The notes: generated from the letters alone by a model not told the origin. A stretch of DNA of 64,000 nt from Marinobacter sp. SS21 (GCF_028369065.1 NZ_JAQNDA010000006.1:62001-126000), one strand, 5' to 3'; counted from the stretch's first letter, positions 39,558 to 47,730 are shown. Made by a program: numbers and translations.

Positions 39558-40849
39558 TGACGCAACAACAGGGTAGTATCCGGCTGGTCGGCGGTCGACT
39601 GGTGGATGGGGGTCGTGAGGGCCGGCAGGCTGAGGCGCTGCTGATCCGCGACGGTCAAATCGTCGCGCTGGGACAGGCGGCGGAGCAGGGCGAGGCGGAG
39701 CGGGTCATTGATGTCAGCGGCTGTGTGGTGGCGCCCGGATTTGTCGACCTGAATTGCAACCTGCGTGAGCCCGGCAATGGCCAGAAAGGCAACATCGCGT
39801 CCGAGAGCCGCGCCGCCGCCCGGGGCGGTTTCACATCGGTGTGCTCGTCACCACAGACGTCCCCGGTGAACGATTCCAGCGCCGTTACCCGGATGATCCG
39901 GGAGGTGGCCCAGGCCCAGTCGCCCATCCGGGTGTTGCCGGTAGGGGCGGTGACCCGCGGTCTGGAAGGCGAACTGCTGAGCGATATGGCGGCGCTGTCC
40001 GCCGCTGGCTGCGTGGCATTGGGCAATGGCATGGCGCCGGTACGCAATGCCCGCATCCTGCGCCGTTGCATGGCCTATGCCCGTACCCACGACATCACCC
40101 TGATGCTGGCGCCGGTGAACGAGGCGTTAACCGCCGATGGCTACGCCCACGATGGTTTGGTGGCGGCCCGGCTCGGCCTGTTGGGCATCCCCGAGGTGGC
40201 TGAGACCACCGCGGTGATGGAGCTGTTGCTGCTGGCGGAGGAAACCGGGGTTCGTCTGCACCTGAATCAGCTGTCCTGCGCTCGCAGCGTCAGCATGGTG
40301 GCCGATGCCCGGCGCCGCGGTGTGGCGGTGACGGCGGACGTCGCCATGCACCAGTTGCTGTTCACCGAAGAGGCTCTGGCCGGTTTCGACAGCCGTTTTC
40401 ACGTCCGGCCGCCGTTGCGCGCGGAGGCCGATCGCCAGGCGCTGCTGGCTGGCGTTCGCGACGGTGTCATCAGTGCCATCGTCAGCCAGCACCAGCCTCA
40501 CGATTCGGCGGCCAAGCAAGCGCCGGTGGGGGCTACCGAGCCGGGACTGTCGACGGTGGAAAGCGTGCTGGCCATGGGTATGATCCTGGTGCGCGCCGGC
40601 GAGCTGAGCGAACAGCAAGTGGTGCGGGCGTTGACTGCTGGTCCGGCGACGGTGCTTGACCGCACCGCCACCCTGGATGAGGGGCAGGCCGCAGACCTGT
40701 GTGTCTTTGATCCGGCGGCCAGCTGGCAGGCCAACGATCAGACCCTGCTGTCGGCGGGTAAGCATGCGCCGATTCGTGACCGCGACCTGCCAGGACTGGT
40801 GCGCCAGGTCTGGTGCCAGGGCCGTGAGGTCTGGAATCACGAAGGCTGA
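39557..40849 (+). CDS. pyrC': Inactive dihydroorotase-like subunit PyrC'
   Basis: 430 residues of the amidohydrolase fold, but zinc ligands are gone. The metal motif DxHxH before REPG reads DLNCNLREPG, so both His are Asn, and the catalytic region normally DHAPH reads QHQPH. This matches the Pseudomonas pseudo-dihydroorotase that only holds the PyrB dodecamer together. The start ATG at 39557 overlaps the pyrB stop (TGATG); a GTG at 39554 is possible. A working dihydroorotase should be elsewhere. Confidence 0.92.
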   Translation: MTQQQGSIRLVGGRLVDGGREGRQAEALLIRDGQIVALGQAAEQGEAERVIDVSGCVVAPGFVDLNCNLREPGNGQKGNIASESRAAARGGFTSVCSSPQTSPVNDSSAVTRMIREVAQAQSPIRVLPVGAVTRGLEGELLSDMAALSAAGCVALGNGMAPVRNARILRRCMAYARTHDITLMLAPVNEALTADGYAHDGLVAARLGLLGIPEVAETTAVMELLLLAEETGVRLHLNQLSCARSVSMVADARRRGVAVTADVAMHQLLFTEEALAGFDSRFHVRPPLRAEADRQALLAGVRDGVISAIVSQHQPHDSAAKQAPVGATEPGLSTVESVLAMGMILVRAGELSEQQVVRALTAGPATVLDRTATLDEGQAADLCVFDPAASWQANDQTLLSAGKHAPIRDRDLPGLVRQVWCQGREVWNHEG

Positions 40850-40902
40850 CAGGTCCCGCTTACCGCCTGATCGGCGCCACGGTTATTGGCAGCACAATGT
40901 GG

Positions 40903-40922
40903 CAGGCGTTGCGAGACGCCTG
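40903..40922 (+). terminator. Weak terminator-like hairpin after pyrC'
   Basis: A seven-base stem (CAGGCGT and ACGCCTG, loop TGCGAG) lies 54 bases after the pyrC' stop; the T-run comes about 24 bases later, so it is not a canonical intrinsic terminator. Confidence 0.35.
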
Positions 40923-41091
40923 TCGAGTTTGTCACAGATTCTCATTTTTTTGCCTTAACGCCCTTGAAACCAGGCACCTGTGCCAACGTATTCTAACCGA
41001 CGCCGTTCTAGGCTCGAGTCAAAGGATGTCGGACACCGGTTTCAGGTAGCGTCTGCCGGCGTCCAACAACAATAACACCAGGAGTTATCCC

Positions 41092-42111
41092 GTGAAATCA
41101 CCGAATGCCCTCCGTCGGGCGGCGGCAGCGACTGCGCTGCTGGCCAGTCTCGCACTGCCTGTCCAGGCACAGTCCGAACAACAACCGCTGGAACGCAGCT
41201 TCTGTGTGTTCGATCCCGTGGGTGCCAACGGCCCCCTGTTCGCCATTACCAAGACCTTTCAGCCGGTGGCCCTGAGTAAGGGCATCAAGCTGGACCTGCG
41301 CGCCTATACCGATGAAAAAGTCGCCGCCGAGGACTTCAAGGCCGGTCAATGCGACGCGGTCCTGTTGACCGGAACCCGGGCCCGGGAGTTCAACCGCTTT
41401 ACCGGCAGTCTCGAGGCCATGGGCGCGGTCCCCGGCGAAGAGGAAATGCGCCTGCTCTACAACACCCTTGCCCAGCCCAATGCCCGCCAGTTCCTGGTCG
41501 ACGGCAACTATGAGGTGGCTGGCGTGTTCCCGGGCGGTGCGGTCTACCTGCATACCCGTGACCGTTCCATCGACACCGTGGAGGAGCTTCAGGGTAAAAA
41601 GATCGCCACCCTGGACTTTGACGATGCCTCACTGCGGATGGTGCGTCACGTCGGGGCCTCGGTGGTGGGCTCAAATTCCGCCAATTTCGCTGGCAAGTTC
41701 AACAACGGCAGTGTCGATCTGGCCTATGCGCCTGCGGTGGCTTACACCCCGCTGGAACTGTACAAGGGCGTCAGTCCCGACGGCGGCGTGTTCAAGTTCG
41801 CGTTGGCCTACATGAACTTCCAGGTCATCATTCACCGCGACCGTTTCCCGGATGATGCCGGCCAGATGGTGCGGGACGAGTCCATCAAGCGGATCGATCA
41901 GGCCTACGACATCATCGCCCAGGCCGAATCGGAGATCCCCGCTGAGGTGTGGATGACGCCGCCGGCGGACGACGTCGCCGAGTATGACCGGATGCTGCGG
42001 GAAGTACGGTTGTCGCTGCTGGACGATGGCGTCTACGACGAACGCGCCATTCGCCTGATGAAGGCCATCCGCTGTCGGGTCGACGGCAGTCGGGCCGAGT
42101 GTTCTTCCTGA
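41092..42111 (+). CDS. TRAP-associated putative solute-binding protein (DUF6091-like)
   Basis: 339 residues. A Sec signal peptide (residues 1-26, ending ALPVQAQ) leads a periplasmic binding-protein-like domain (RSFCVFDPVGANGPLF, QCDAVLLTGTRAREFNRFTG, VYLHTRDRSIDTVEELQGKKIATLDF). It resembles the family annotated as putative solute-binding protein next to TAtT lipoproteins, not classic DctP. Ligand unknown. Translation starts at a GTG (41092) with GGAG eight bases before. The rest of the system follows beyond an HU gene on the other strand. Confidence 0.72.
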   Translation: MKSPNALRRAAAATALLASLALPVQAQSEQQPLERSFCVFDPVGANGPLFAITKTFQPVALSKGIKLDLRAYTDEKVAAEDFKAGQCDAVLLTGTRAREFNRFTGSLEAMGAVPGEEEMRLLYNTLAQPNARQFLVDGNYEVAGVFPGGAVYLHTRDRSIDTVEELQGKKIATLDFDDASLRMVRHVGASVVGSNSANFAGKFNNGSVDLAYAPAVAYTPLELYKGVSPDGGVFKFALAYMNFQVIIHRDRFPDDAGQMVRDESIKRIDQAYDIIAQAESEIPAEVWMTPPADDVAEYDRMLREVRLSLLDDGVYDERAIRLMKAIRCRVDGSRAECSS

Positions 42112-42154
42112 GGCAAGCGGTTAGCGGGCCCATCCCGGGGATGGGCCCAAAGGG

Positions 42155-42427
42155 TCACTTGATGGCGTCCTTGAGCGCCTTGCCGGCCTTGAAGCCCACG
42201 GTCTTGCTGGCGGGGATCTGCATGCTGGCGCCGGTTTGCGGATTGCGCCCGGTACGGGCTTCGCGCTGACGGACGTTGAAGGTGCCAAAGCCGATCAGGG
42301 TGACGTCGTCGCCCCGGGCGGTGGCGGCGGAGACCTGATCGGTGAACGCCGTGATGACCTCGCTGGCTTTCTCCTTGCTCAGGCCGGTTTGTTCTGCGAT
42401 TGCTGCAGCAAGCTCTGGTTTACGCAT
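42155..42427 (-). CDS. HU-family DNA-binding protein
   Basis: 90 residues, the normal HU length. It has the HU/IHF fold (MRKPELAAAIAEQTGLSKEKASEVITAF, TLIGFGTFNVRQREARTGRNPQTG, ASKTVGFKAGKALKDAI). The AR-TGRNPQTG arm inserts in the DNA minor groove. The start at 42427 has an AAGGAG site eight bases upstream. It is inserted on the opposite strand between the solute-binding and lipoprotein genes of the TRAP system, which is odd for an operon. Confidence 0.93.
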   Translation of the reverse strand: MRKPELAAAIAEQTGLSKEKASEVITAFTDQVSAATARGDDVTLIGFGTFNVRQREARTGRNPQTGASMQIPASKTVGFKAGKALKDAIK

Positions 42428-42440
42428 CAAATGCTCCTTG

Positions 42441-42486
42441 TTGTTGTACCTTGACTGGGCTGATTGTTGTACGTTGGATGGGCTGA
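42441..42486. repeat. Tandem 23-base repeat upstream of HU gene
   Basis: Two directly adjacent copies (42441-42463 and 42464-42486) identical at 20 of 23 bases, beginning TTGTTGTAC and ending TGGGCTGA. They lie 14-60 bases before the HU start, over the likely promoter or leader. No terminator-like T-run accompanies them. Confidence 0.8.
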
Positions 42487-42701
42487 CGGCAGGCCGCGCC
42501 ACTGACAAAAGAGTTAGTAGTTTCTCCGGCAAAGTCAATTGATGGCGGGCCGGATTTCAGGCCGGTCCATGGCTTTGAGGGACCGGTCTCACAAAATAGG
42601 CTGAATTCCGGTGATAATCACCGCCCGATTACAAACGGTAACAATAGGGCGGTGCTGGGGTCGGCCCACCCACAAAAACAAGCAAATAGGTGACAGGTTC
42701 T

Positions 42702-43763
42702 ATGACCGCTATCCAGCAGATCTTTCAGCGTACCGGTGAGCAGCTCCAGCGTTTTCGTGGCGTGGCGGCGGGGGTTGCCGTGAGCGTAGCCCTGAGCGGC
42801 TGCGGGGTCGTCAACCACATGGTGTACAAGACCACCGGCGACGTTATGCAGGGCTTCGCCAAGTCCCATACCATGCCTTACCTGTTGGAATCCGGTGATC
42901 TGGCGATGGGCTGCGCGATGAGCGAAGCCACCTCGCCGTTGCTGCTGTCATTCGGCCGGGTCACCGCCGATCCGGACCAGCTGGCGGTCATGCTCTACCT
43001 CACCGCGGGTGGCTGCGCCGAGGAAGAGGCCCGTGAGCACGAATTGCAGGGATTGATGGCCTTGCGGTCACTGGAATCGGAGATGGCGCAGGATGCGATG
43101 ATTCGCCAGAAACGCGCCCATGCCCTCGCTGCCCAGCGTTACTTCCAGGCCTGGCAGCATCACAACGCGTTCTATGGCCATCCCGATGAATCCGAATGCC
43201 CGGATTTCGATGCGGACATGGATGAATTTGTCTACATGGCCGGCCTGCTCACCGGATTGCAGGCGCTGGCGGCCGAGATTCAGTCCACCTCGTCCATCGG
43301 TGTACCCAAGAACATCGGCTCCGTGGTGGCGCGGGCGACCAGCTGCCTGAACAACGAGAAATGGTGGGGCGCTCCGATGGCCCTGCGCGCAACCGTCTGG
43401 GCGATGATTCCCGGCGCGCTGCCTGAGGGCGAGGATGCCTTCCAGCGCCTGGAAATGGCTGACCGTCAGGGCGAAGAAGCCGGTGTCCGCCTCAGCCATG
43501 TGTTTCACGCCATGGCGGCAATGAACAAAGGCGACAGCGAGCGCCTGCGGGGGGTGATCCGCAACCACGCCGACTCCCTCGATGCGACTCCGTCCAACCA
43601 GGAGTGGACCATGGTGGACAAAATTGCGACCCAGATGATCGTCTCGATCTCCGACCGGATGTGGATGGAGAACACCGGCCACCGTACCCCATTCGGACGG
43701 CTGGGCACCTTCTGGGATGACCAGTCCGACGCGGAAGTCATGGACCTGGAAGGCCTGCTGTGA
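42702..43763 (+). CDS. TRAP transporter TAtT-family lipoprotein
   Basis: 353 residues. A signal segment ends in a lipobox (VALSGC, Cys near 30), so it should be lipid-anchored in the periplasm. The body is helical and repeat-like (GDLAMGCAMSEATSPLLLSFGRV, AHALAAQRYFQAWQHHNAF), in keeping with the TAtT (PF16811-type) proteins that pair with some TRAP transporters. It ends overlapping the permease start (GTGA). The ATG at 42702 was preferred to an upstream GTG. Confidence 0.78.
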   Translation: MTAIQQIFQRTGEQLQRFRGVAAGVAVSVALSGCGVVNHMVYKTTGDVMQGFAKSHTMPYLLESGDLAMGCAMSEATSPLLLSFGRVTADPDQLAVMLYLTAGGCAEEEAREHELQGLMALRSLESEMAQDAMIRQKRAHALAAQRYFQAWQHHNAFYGHPDESECPDFDADMDEFVYMAGLLTGLQALAAEIQSTSSIGVPKNIGSVVARATSCLNNEKWWGAPMALRATVWAMIPGALPEGEDAFQRLEMADRQGEEAGVRLSHVFHAMAAMNKGDSERLRGVIRNHADSLDATPSNQEWTMVDKIATQMIVSISDRMWMENTGHRTPFGRLGTFWDDQSDAEVMDLEGLL

Positions 43764-45862
43764 ACCAACGCGTATCCGGATCCGCCGCCGTGCCCTGGTT
43801 CCCCGTTAATCGCAGTGTCCGGGAGTGGCTGTCGTCATTGCCGGCCTGCATCTTGCTGCTGGCGGTGGTGATTTTCTCCACCTCCAGTGACGTCCATAAC
43901 CAGATGCTGCGCGGCGGCGAACAGCTCTGGAGCGGCTATTACAAGCTGCGGGCGGACCCGGTAGAGCCTTCCTGCAACCCCAATCGTGACGTCGACGCCG
44001 CGGTCGCGGCGGAGTTGGCGAAAGAGAGTGATCTCGGTGCCATGGCCGCTCTGCTGGGGGAGGTGGAGAAGAACCCGGCGGATGTCCGCCGTTCCATCGA
44101 GCGGGCACTCGCCGACTGCCGGGCGAGCCACGCCAGCTATCAGGAAGTCAAAGACAAGCTAACGCCCGCGGTCCGGGCGTATCGAGCGGTGGAGCTGTTT
44201 ATCGCCGACCTGATTGCGCTTGGTCTGGAGTCCCAGCGCTACATCCTGATCGTGTTGGTGATGCTGTGTGCGGCCACCGCTACCCTGACCCGCCACCACA
44301 TTGCCATGCGTGCCATGGAAACCCGGCTCGATCACACCGTATCGCTGACCCTGCAGACCATCGCCAACGCCATGTTGTTCGGGTCCAGTTTCATCTTCCG
44401 GCAGACCACCCTGGGCGCGGATGCGGCCATCGATCCGGAAGAAATGATTCTCCACAACCTGTGGATTACCGGCTTTGCGTTCCTGACCCTGGGCAGCCTG
44501 TACCGGCTGATTCGAGTGCCGGAGGGCTTAAAGGAAGGGGGCTCGCTCAACAAGGCGTTTCTGGCGGTGCCGCTGTACACCGTGATGTGCCTGATCTCGG
44601 GTACCTACTTTGCGCTGATCGGTCATGCCTCCGGGATCGGCATCTATCTCGGTAAGATGATGGAGCTGGCGGACATGTTCCTCAACGTCGCCCTGTACGT
44701 CTGGGTGGGCATGATGCTCAAGCAGACCCGGTTGGCGACGTTGGTGTTCAACGTCTTCCGGCCCTGGCGCATGCCGCCGGAGTTGCTGGCGGTGGTGGCA
44801 GTGCTGGTGGCGGCGGTGCCCACCGCCTACACCGGCGCCTCCGGCATCTTCGTGATCGCCGCCGGTGCGGTCATCTACAGCGAGCTGCGGGCGGCCGGCG
44901 CCCGGCGCCAACTGGCGCTGGCGGCGACCGCCATGTCCGGCTCATTGGGGGTGGTGTTGCGTCCTTGCCTGCTGGTGGTGGTGATCGCCTACCTCAATCG
45001 GGAAGTGACCACCGACGAGCTATTCGGCTGGGGCATCTGGGTGTTCGTGCTCACCGCCGCCATGTTTACGATGGTGGCGCTGGCGGTCAACCGCCAGAGC
45101 AAGTTCGACCTGGCGCCGGCGGGTGAGGCGATGCCGGCGATGCTGGCGGCGCTGCGGCCGCTGCTGCCTTACGTGCTGGTGATCATCGCCGTGCTGCTGT
45201 TCTATCGCTGGGCGCTGGATGTGCGGGTGGACGAGTTCTCGGCACCGCGGCTGTTGCCGGTGATCATGCTGGCGATCCTGCTGTTCGAGCATGTCAGCCT
45301 GAAGCGGCGGCGCCACCAGGAGGATAATAGCCAGGGCGCGATCAACCATCAGGGCCTGGAGCGCAGCTTGCGCGGCGCCACCACCGACACCACCGCGGAA
45401 ATCGGTGCGCTGTTGCTGTTGCTGGGGCTGTCGGTGAGCATTGGTGGCGTCATCGAACGCTCCCACATCATGGAGGCCTTCCCACAGGCGTTTGACAGCG
45501 CCTGGTCGGCGATGCTGCTGATGGTGGTGATCCTGGTGGTGCTGGGCATGATCATGGACGCCTTTGGCGCGGTGATCCTGGTGTCCGCCACGGTGGCCAC
45601 CATTGCCTACGCCAGCGGCATCCACCCGGTGCACTTCTGGATGGTGACCCTGGTGGCCTTCGAGCTGGGCTACCTCAGTCCGCCGGTGGCGCTGAACCAT
45701 CTGTTGACCCGTCAGGTGGTCGGTGAGGCCGAAGTGCTCGCCGCCCAGCAGGAAGGCGGCACCTTCTACCAGCGCCACGAACGCATCATCATGCCGCTGA
45801 TTGCCATGGGCATCTCCCTGGTACTGGTGGCGTTTGTGCCCCTGCTGTTCTACGCCGGCTGA
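43760..45862 (+). CDS. TRAP transporter large permease with fused small-subunit-like N-terminus
   Basis: 700 residues, far longer than a usual DctM (about 430). One helix (about 24-42) is followed by a periplasmic stretch (about 45-145, with two Cys) and a four-helix DctQ-like region (to about 320). The DctM-like core follows (TGASGIFVIAAGAVIYSELRAAGARRQLALAATAMSGSLGVVLRPCL; later ILVVLGMIMDAFGAVILVSATVATIA and the GYLSPPVALNHLL motif). Exploits Na+ or H+ gradients for uptake; substrate unknown. Starts at a GTG overlapping the lipoprotein stop. Confidence 0.85.
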   Translation: MNQRVSGSAAVPWFPVNRSVREWLSSLPACILLLAVVIFSTSSDVHNQMLRGGEQLWSGYYKLRADPVEPSCNPNRDVDAAVAAELAKESDLGAMAALLGEVEKNPADVRRSIERALADCRASHASYQEVKDKLTPAVRAYRAVELFIADLIALGLESQRYILIVLVMLCAATATLTRHHIAMRAMETRLDHTVSLTLQTIANAMLFGSSFIFRQTTLGADAAIDPEEMILHNLWITGFAFLTLGSLYRLIRVPEGLKEGGSLNKAFLAVPLYTVMCLISGTYFALIGHASGIGIYLGKMMELADMFLNVALYVWVGMMLKQTRLATLVFNVFRPWRMPPELLAVVAVLVAAVPTAYTGASGIFVIAAGAVIYSELRAAGARRQLALAATAMSGSLGVVLRPCLLVVVIAYLNREVTTDELFGWGIWVFVLTAAMFTMVALAVNRQSKFDLAPAGEAMPAMLAALRPLLPYVLVIIAVLLFYRWALDVRVDEFSAPRLLPVIMLAILLFEHVSLKRRRHQEDNSQGAINHQGLERSLRGATTDTTAEIGALLLLLGLSVSIGGVIERSHIMEAFPQAFDSAWSAMLLMVVILVVLGMIMDAFGAVILVSATVATIAYASGIHPVHFWMVTLVAFELGYLSPPVALNHLLTRQVVGEAEVLAAQQEGGTFYQRHERIIMPLIAMGISLVLVAFVPLLFYAG

Positions 45863-45880
45863 GGATGCCAGTCTGTGCTG

Positions 45881-45914
45881 AACCAAAAAGGCGCCGCTGG
45901 GCGCCTTTTTGGTT
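45881..45914. terminator. Strong bidirectional terminator hairpin
   Basis: A perfect 15-base stem (AACCAAAAAGGCGCC with GGCGCCTTTTTGGTT) around a GCTG loop, 19 bases after the TRAP permease stop. The A-run and T-run let it work in both directions. Confidence 0.92.
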
Positions 45915-45952
45915 CTGTGGAGTGTGAGCTTCATCGCACCATCTCCACTAAA

Positions 45953-45981
45953 TGAAAAAGCCCTGCGTTTCACAGGGCCTT
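45953..45981 (-). terminator. Terminator of the crystallin-like gene
   Basis: On the minus strand AAGGCCCTG-TGAAACG-CAGGGCTTTTT follows the crystallin stop by about 25 bases; a six-base GC stem plus flanking pairs and a T-run. Confidence 0.8.
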
Positions 45982-46005
45982 CTTCTTAAGCCTTTCAAAG
46001 AGTAT

Positions 46006-46371
46006 TCAGGTTCGCTGAACTTTGAGCGAAGCAGTCCGATCATTGAAGCTATCACCCACATAGTCCGTATCAGAGGTGAGCGTCAGCGCTTCGCCTTGAA
46101 AGCCCGGTGCGGTGTAGAGGGTTACTTTCCAGCCGTCCGGTATTTTCACGGAGCTGATTCCTTTCAAGACCTCGCTCTCGAGGCTGAACTCGCCCTCGTT
46201 TAGTATTCCCGACTCACCTTTGTAGCCAGCGTCGGCATAGACCGTTGGCATCTGTGTCTCGCTCAGTGTTTTTGTGGTGCCACCTTCTGCGTCTAGGGCA
46301 GAGAAGACCATCGCGGAGGTGGCTCCCATCACGCCAAAGAAGGCTACATATGTAGGTTCTTCTGCTTCCAT
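46006..46371 (-). CDS. Beta/gamma-crystallin protein with V-ATPase proteolipid-like N-terminus
   Basis: 121 residues in two unlike parts. Residues 5-35 (YVAFFGVMGATSAMVFSAL then DAEGGTTKT) closely resemble helix 1 of the eukaryotic V-ATPase c subunit as I recall it ([25 protein letters not shown]). Residues 42-121 form one beta/gamma-crystallin domain of two Greek keys: VYADAGYKGES and LYTAPGFQGEA match Y/FxxxxY/FxG, and FNDRTASLKV near the end approximates the Ca-binding [DN][DN]xx[ST]S motif, while the first (LKGISS) lacks acids. The helix may act as a signal anchor. No operon partner; own terminator. Codon use is less GC-rich than neighbours. Confidence 0.72.
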   Translation of the reverse strand: MEAEEPTYVAFFGVMGATSAMVFSALDAEGGTTKTLSETQMPTVYADAGYKGESGILNEGEFSLESEVLKGISSVKIPDGWKVTLYTAPGFQGEALTLTSDTDYVGDSFNDRTASLKVQRT

Positions 46372-46505
46372 AACTTTTCATTCCATTTGATTGAGGGGGG
46401 CTGCAGCAATCGCGTCGCTGCAGAGTGGGAACTACCACACTTTAGTTGGGTTTTAGCGTAAGTGCGCACTTTTTGAGATATTTCTAACGCCTTTTCGGCT
46501 CCTAA

Positions 46506-46676
46506 GGATTTTCACGAACTCTGAAGGCCCTGGGAGAACTGCCGAAAGTGGCCCTCATCGCGTGTATGAGAAAGCTGATTGTGGTGCTCAATACCATGGT
46601 GAAAAACCAGGAGCCGTGGCGGGAAAAACTGGCTGAAATATATCAATCGACACCAACGTCACTTGTTAGGCGGTGA
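46506..46676 (+). pseudogene. C-terminal remnant of IS110-family transposase
   Basis: An open frame of 56 codons after a stop at 46503 reads LKALGELPKVALIACMRKL then IVVLNTMVKNQEPWREKLA. The string ACMRKL.(V/I)LN.M....PW is the conserved C-terminus of IS110/IS1111 transposases. The N-terminal DEDD part and the rest of the transposase are absent. It ends facing the VOC gene and runs into its attC-like box. No upstream end is visible; 46372-46505 otherwise holds only AT-rich sequence and a short AGTGCGCACT palindrome. Confidence 0.7.
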
Positions 46677-46680
46677 CGTT
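46655..46680 (-). other. attC-like box at the end of the VOC gene
   Basis: Perfect eight-base arms AACGTCAC and GTGACGTT flank a centre that reads, on the minus strand, CGCCTAACAA. GCCTAAC fits the integron attC R'' consensus RYYYAAC, and its TAA is the stop codon of the VOC gene, a usual cassette arrangement. The expected partner GTTRRRY further on is missing, apparently replaced by the IS110 remnant. Confidence 0.4.
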
Positions 46681-47064
46681 GAGTTGCCACGACACGCCAA
46701 ACCGATCATTGAGCCAGCCGAACTGTTGGCTAAAACCGTAATTGTCGAGTGGCATCAATACGTCACCGCCCTCGGACAGAATGCTGAATACGCGCTCAAG
46801 CTCCTCTACCGAATCAAACTCTACGAACGTGGAGCTCGACGGAGTAAATGAAAATGCGTGCTCAATTGGACTGTCGGAACACATAAACTCACGCCCGCAA
46901 AGCGTGAACACCGCCACCTTGATACTGCCGGTCGGGGCGGGCTCACCTTCGGTGTACCTCTCGACACGCACTATGCCTGATTCCGGGAAAGCAGAGAAAT
47001 ACAGATCTAATGCCGCCTGCGCAGCACCACCTTGAAACATAAGAAATGGTCGAGCTGTTGCCAT
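46666..47064 (-). CDS. VOC-fold (PhnB/glyoxalase-like) protein
   Basis: 132 residues of the vicinal-oxygen-chelate fold in the PhnB subgroup (PFLMFQGGAAQAALDLYFSAFPES, FTLCGREFMCSDSPIEHAFSFTPS, FGWLNDRFGVSWQLNV). Such proteins are annotated as glyoxalase or demethylubiquinone methyltransferase-like but rarely have a proven reaction. The ATG at 47064 has GGAG seven bases upstream; a GTG one codon earlier is too close. VOC proteins are frequent passengers of integron cassettes, in keeping with the attC-like boxes at both sides. Confidence 0.85.
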   Translation of the reverse strand: MATARPFLMFQGGAAQAALDLYFSAFPESGIVRVERYTEGEPAPTGSIKVAVFTLCGREFMCSDSPIEHAFSFTPSSSTFVEFDSVEELERVFSILSEGGDVLMPLDNYGFSQQFGWLNDRFGVSWQLNVTA

Positions 47065-47090
47065 CACATATCTCCAAAGCTGGTTTTGCC

Positions 47091-47135
47091 GCCTAATGCC
47101 CGGTACACGCGCCGGTTTGAAGCCGCTGGTTAAGT
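47091..47135 (-). other. Possible degenerate attC site between cassette-like genes
   Basis: On the minus strand, ACTTAAC (47135-47129, a perfect RYYYAAC) is separated by 31 bases from ATTAGGC (47097-47091, one base off GTTRRRY). A CCGG-CCGG stem lies inside. It is short for an attC and the stem pairs poorly, so this is tentative. Confidence 0.3.
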
Positions 47136-47154
47136 TTGATCGTTATCGAATCGC

Positions 47155-47730
47155 TCATAGGCTCAGCATGCCTTTAGTCACCTGCATTGGCCTGGAAACA
47201 TCGAAAAAATACTTAGCATGAGGTTGCCCTGAAACCTCAACACAAATACAGCGGATCGGCTCAGCCACTTCTCCTTGTACGAAAAACTCCGCTCCTCGAC
47301 ACCATTCTTCATTTTTCCGACCATGCCGCTCGGATATGAATCGATCGATTAGCATATTCGCCATGCCCATGCTGGCACAGTTAATGACAACCGGGTCGTC
47401 CGCATCATAGCCATTCCCTCCGTAGATTGGTGGTAAGTTAGTTCTATCCTCGAATTTACCGTGGCCAAATAAATCGCCAAGCCCCTCTATTAGCGTCCAA
47501 ACAAGCAGTCCTATCCCGGCTCCAAAATACCAAGGCGGAAATGCGACAGAGCCAATTAGAATTGAAATGAGGGGCAATATTGGGAGTTTCATTGCTCCGG
47601 TTAGTAAATTTAGAGCCAGATTAACCGCGCTAAGCCCAACCCCAACCCAGAACAGCCATTCATAGCCCGACCAATACCCTAAACCAGATAGCAATGGTCC
47701 AGATAGAGCAACTACAGTTGTGTAATTCAT
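47155..47730 (-). CDS. Unknown membrane protein with conserved soluble tail
   Basis: 191 residues. Three hydrophobic helices (about 5-22, 26-45 and 50-85) are followed by a soluble C-terminal domain (about 95-190; DDPVVINCASMGMANMLIDRF, CRGAEFFVQGEVAEPIRCICVEVSG). I do not recognise the family. The base composition is clearly more AT-rich than the chromosome around it, suggesting recent transfer. It is followed by an attC-like sequence and the VOC gene in the same direction, as in a cassette array. Confidence 0.7.
   Translation of the reverse strand: MNYTTVVALSGPLLSGLGYWSGYEWLFWVGVGLSAVNLALNLLTGAMKLPILPLISILIGSVAFPPWYFGAGIGLLVWTLIEGLGDLFGHGKFEDRTNLPPIYGGNGYDADDPVVINCASMGMANMLIDRFISERHGRKNEEWCRGAEFFVQGEVAEPIRCICVEVSGQPHAKYFFDVSRPMQVTKGMLSL

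Noticed and set aside
45020..45973. A 317-codon minus-strand frame rich in His and Gln
   Set aside because: Opposite the TRAP permease; the composition is that of a reversed hydrophobic membrane protein gene.
46441..46505. Short palindromes AGTGCGCACT and CCTT...AAGG as transposon ends of the IS110 remnant
   Set aside because: IS110 elements lack such terminal inverted repeats in general, and the arms are too short to assign.
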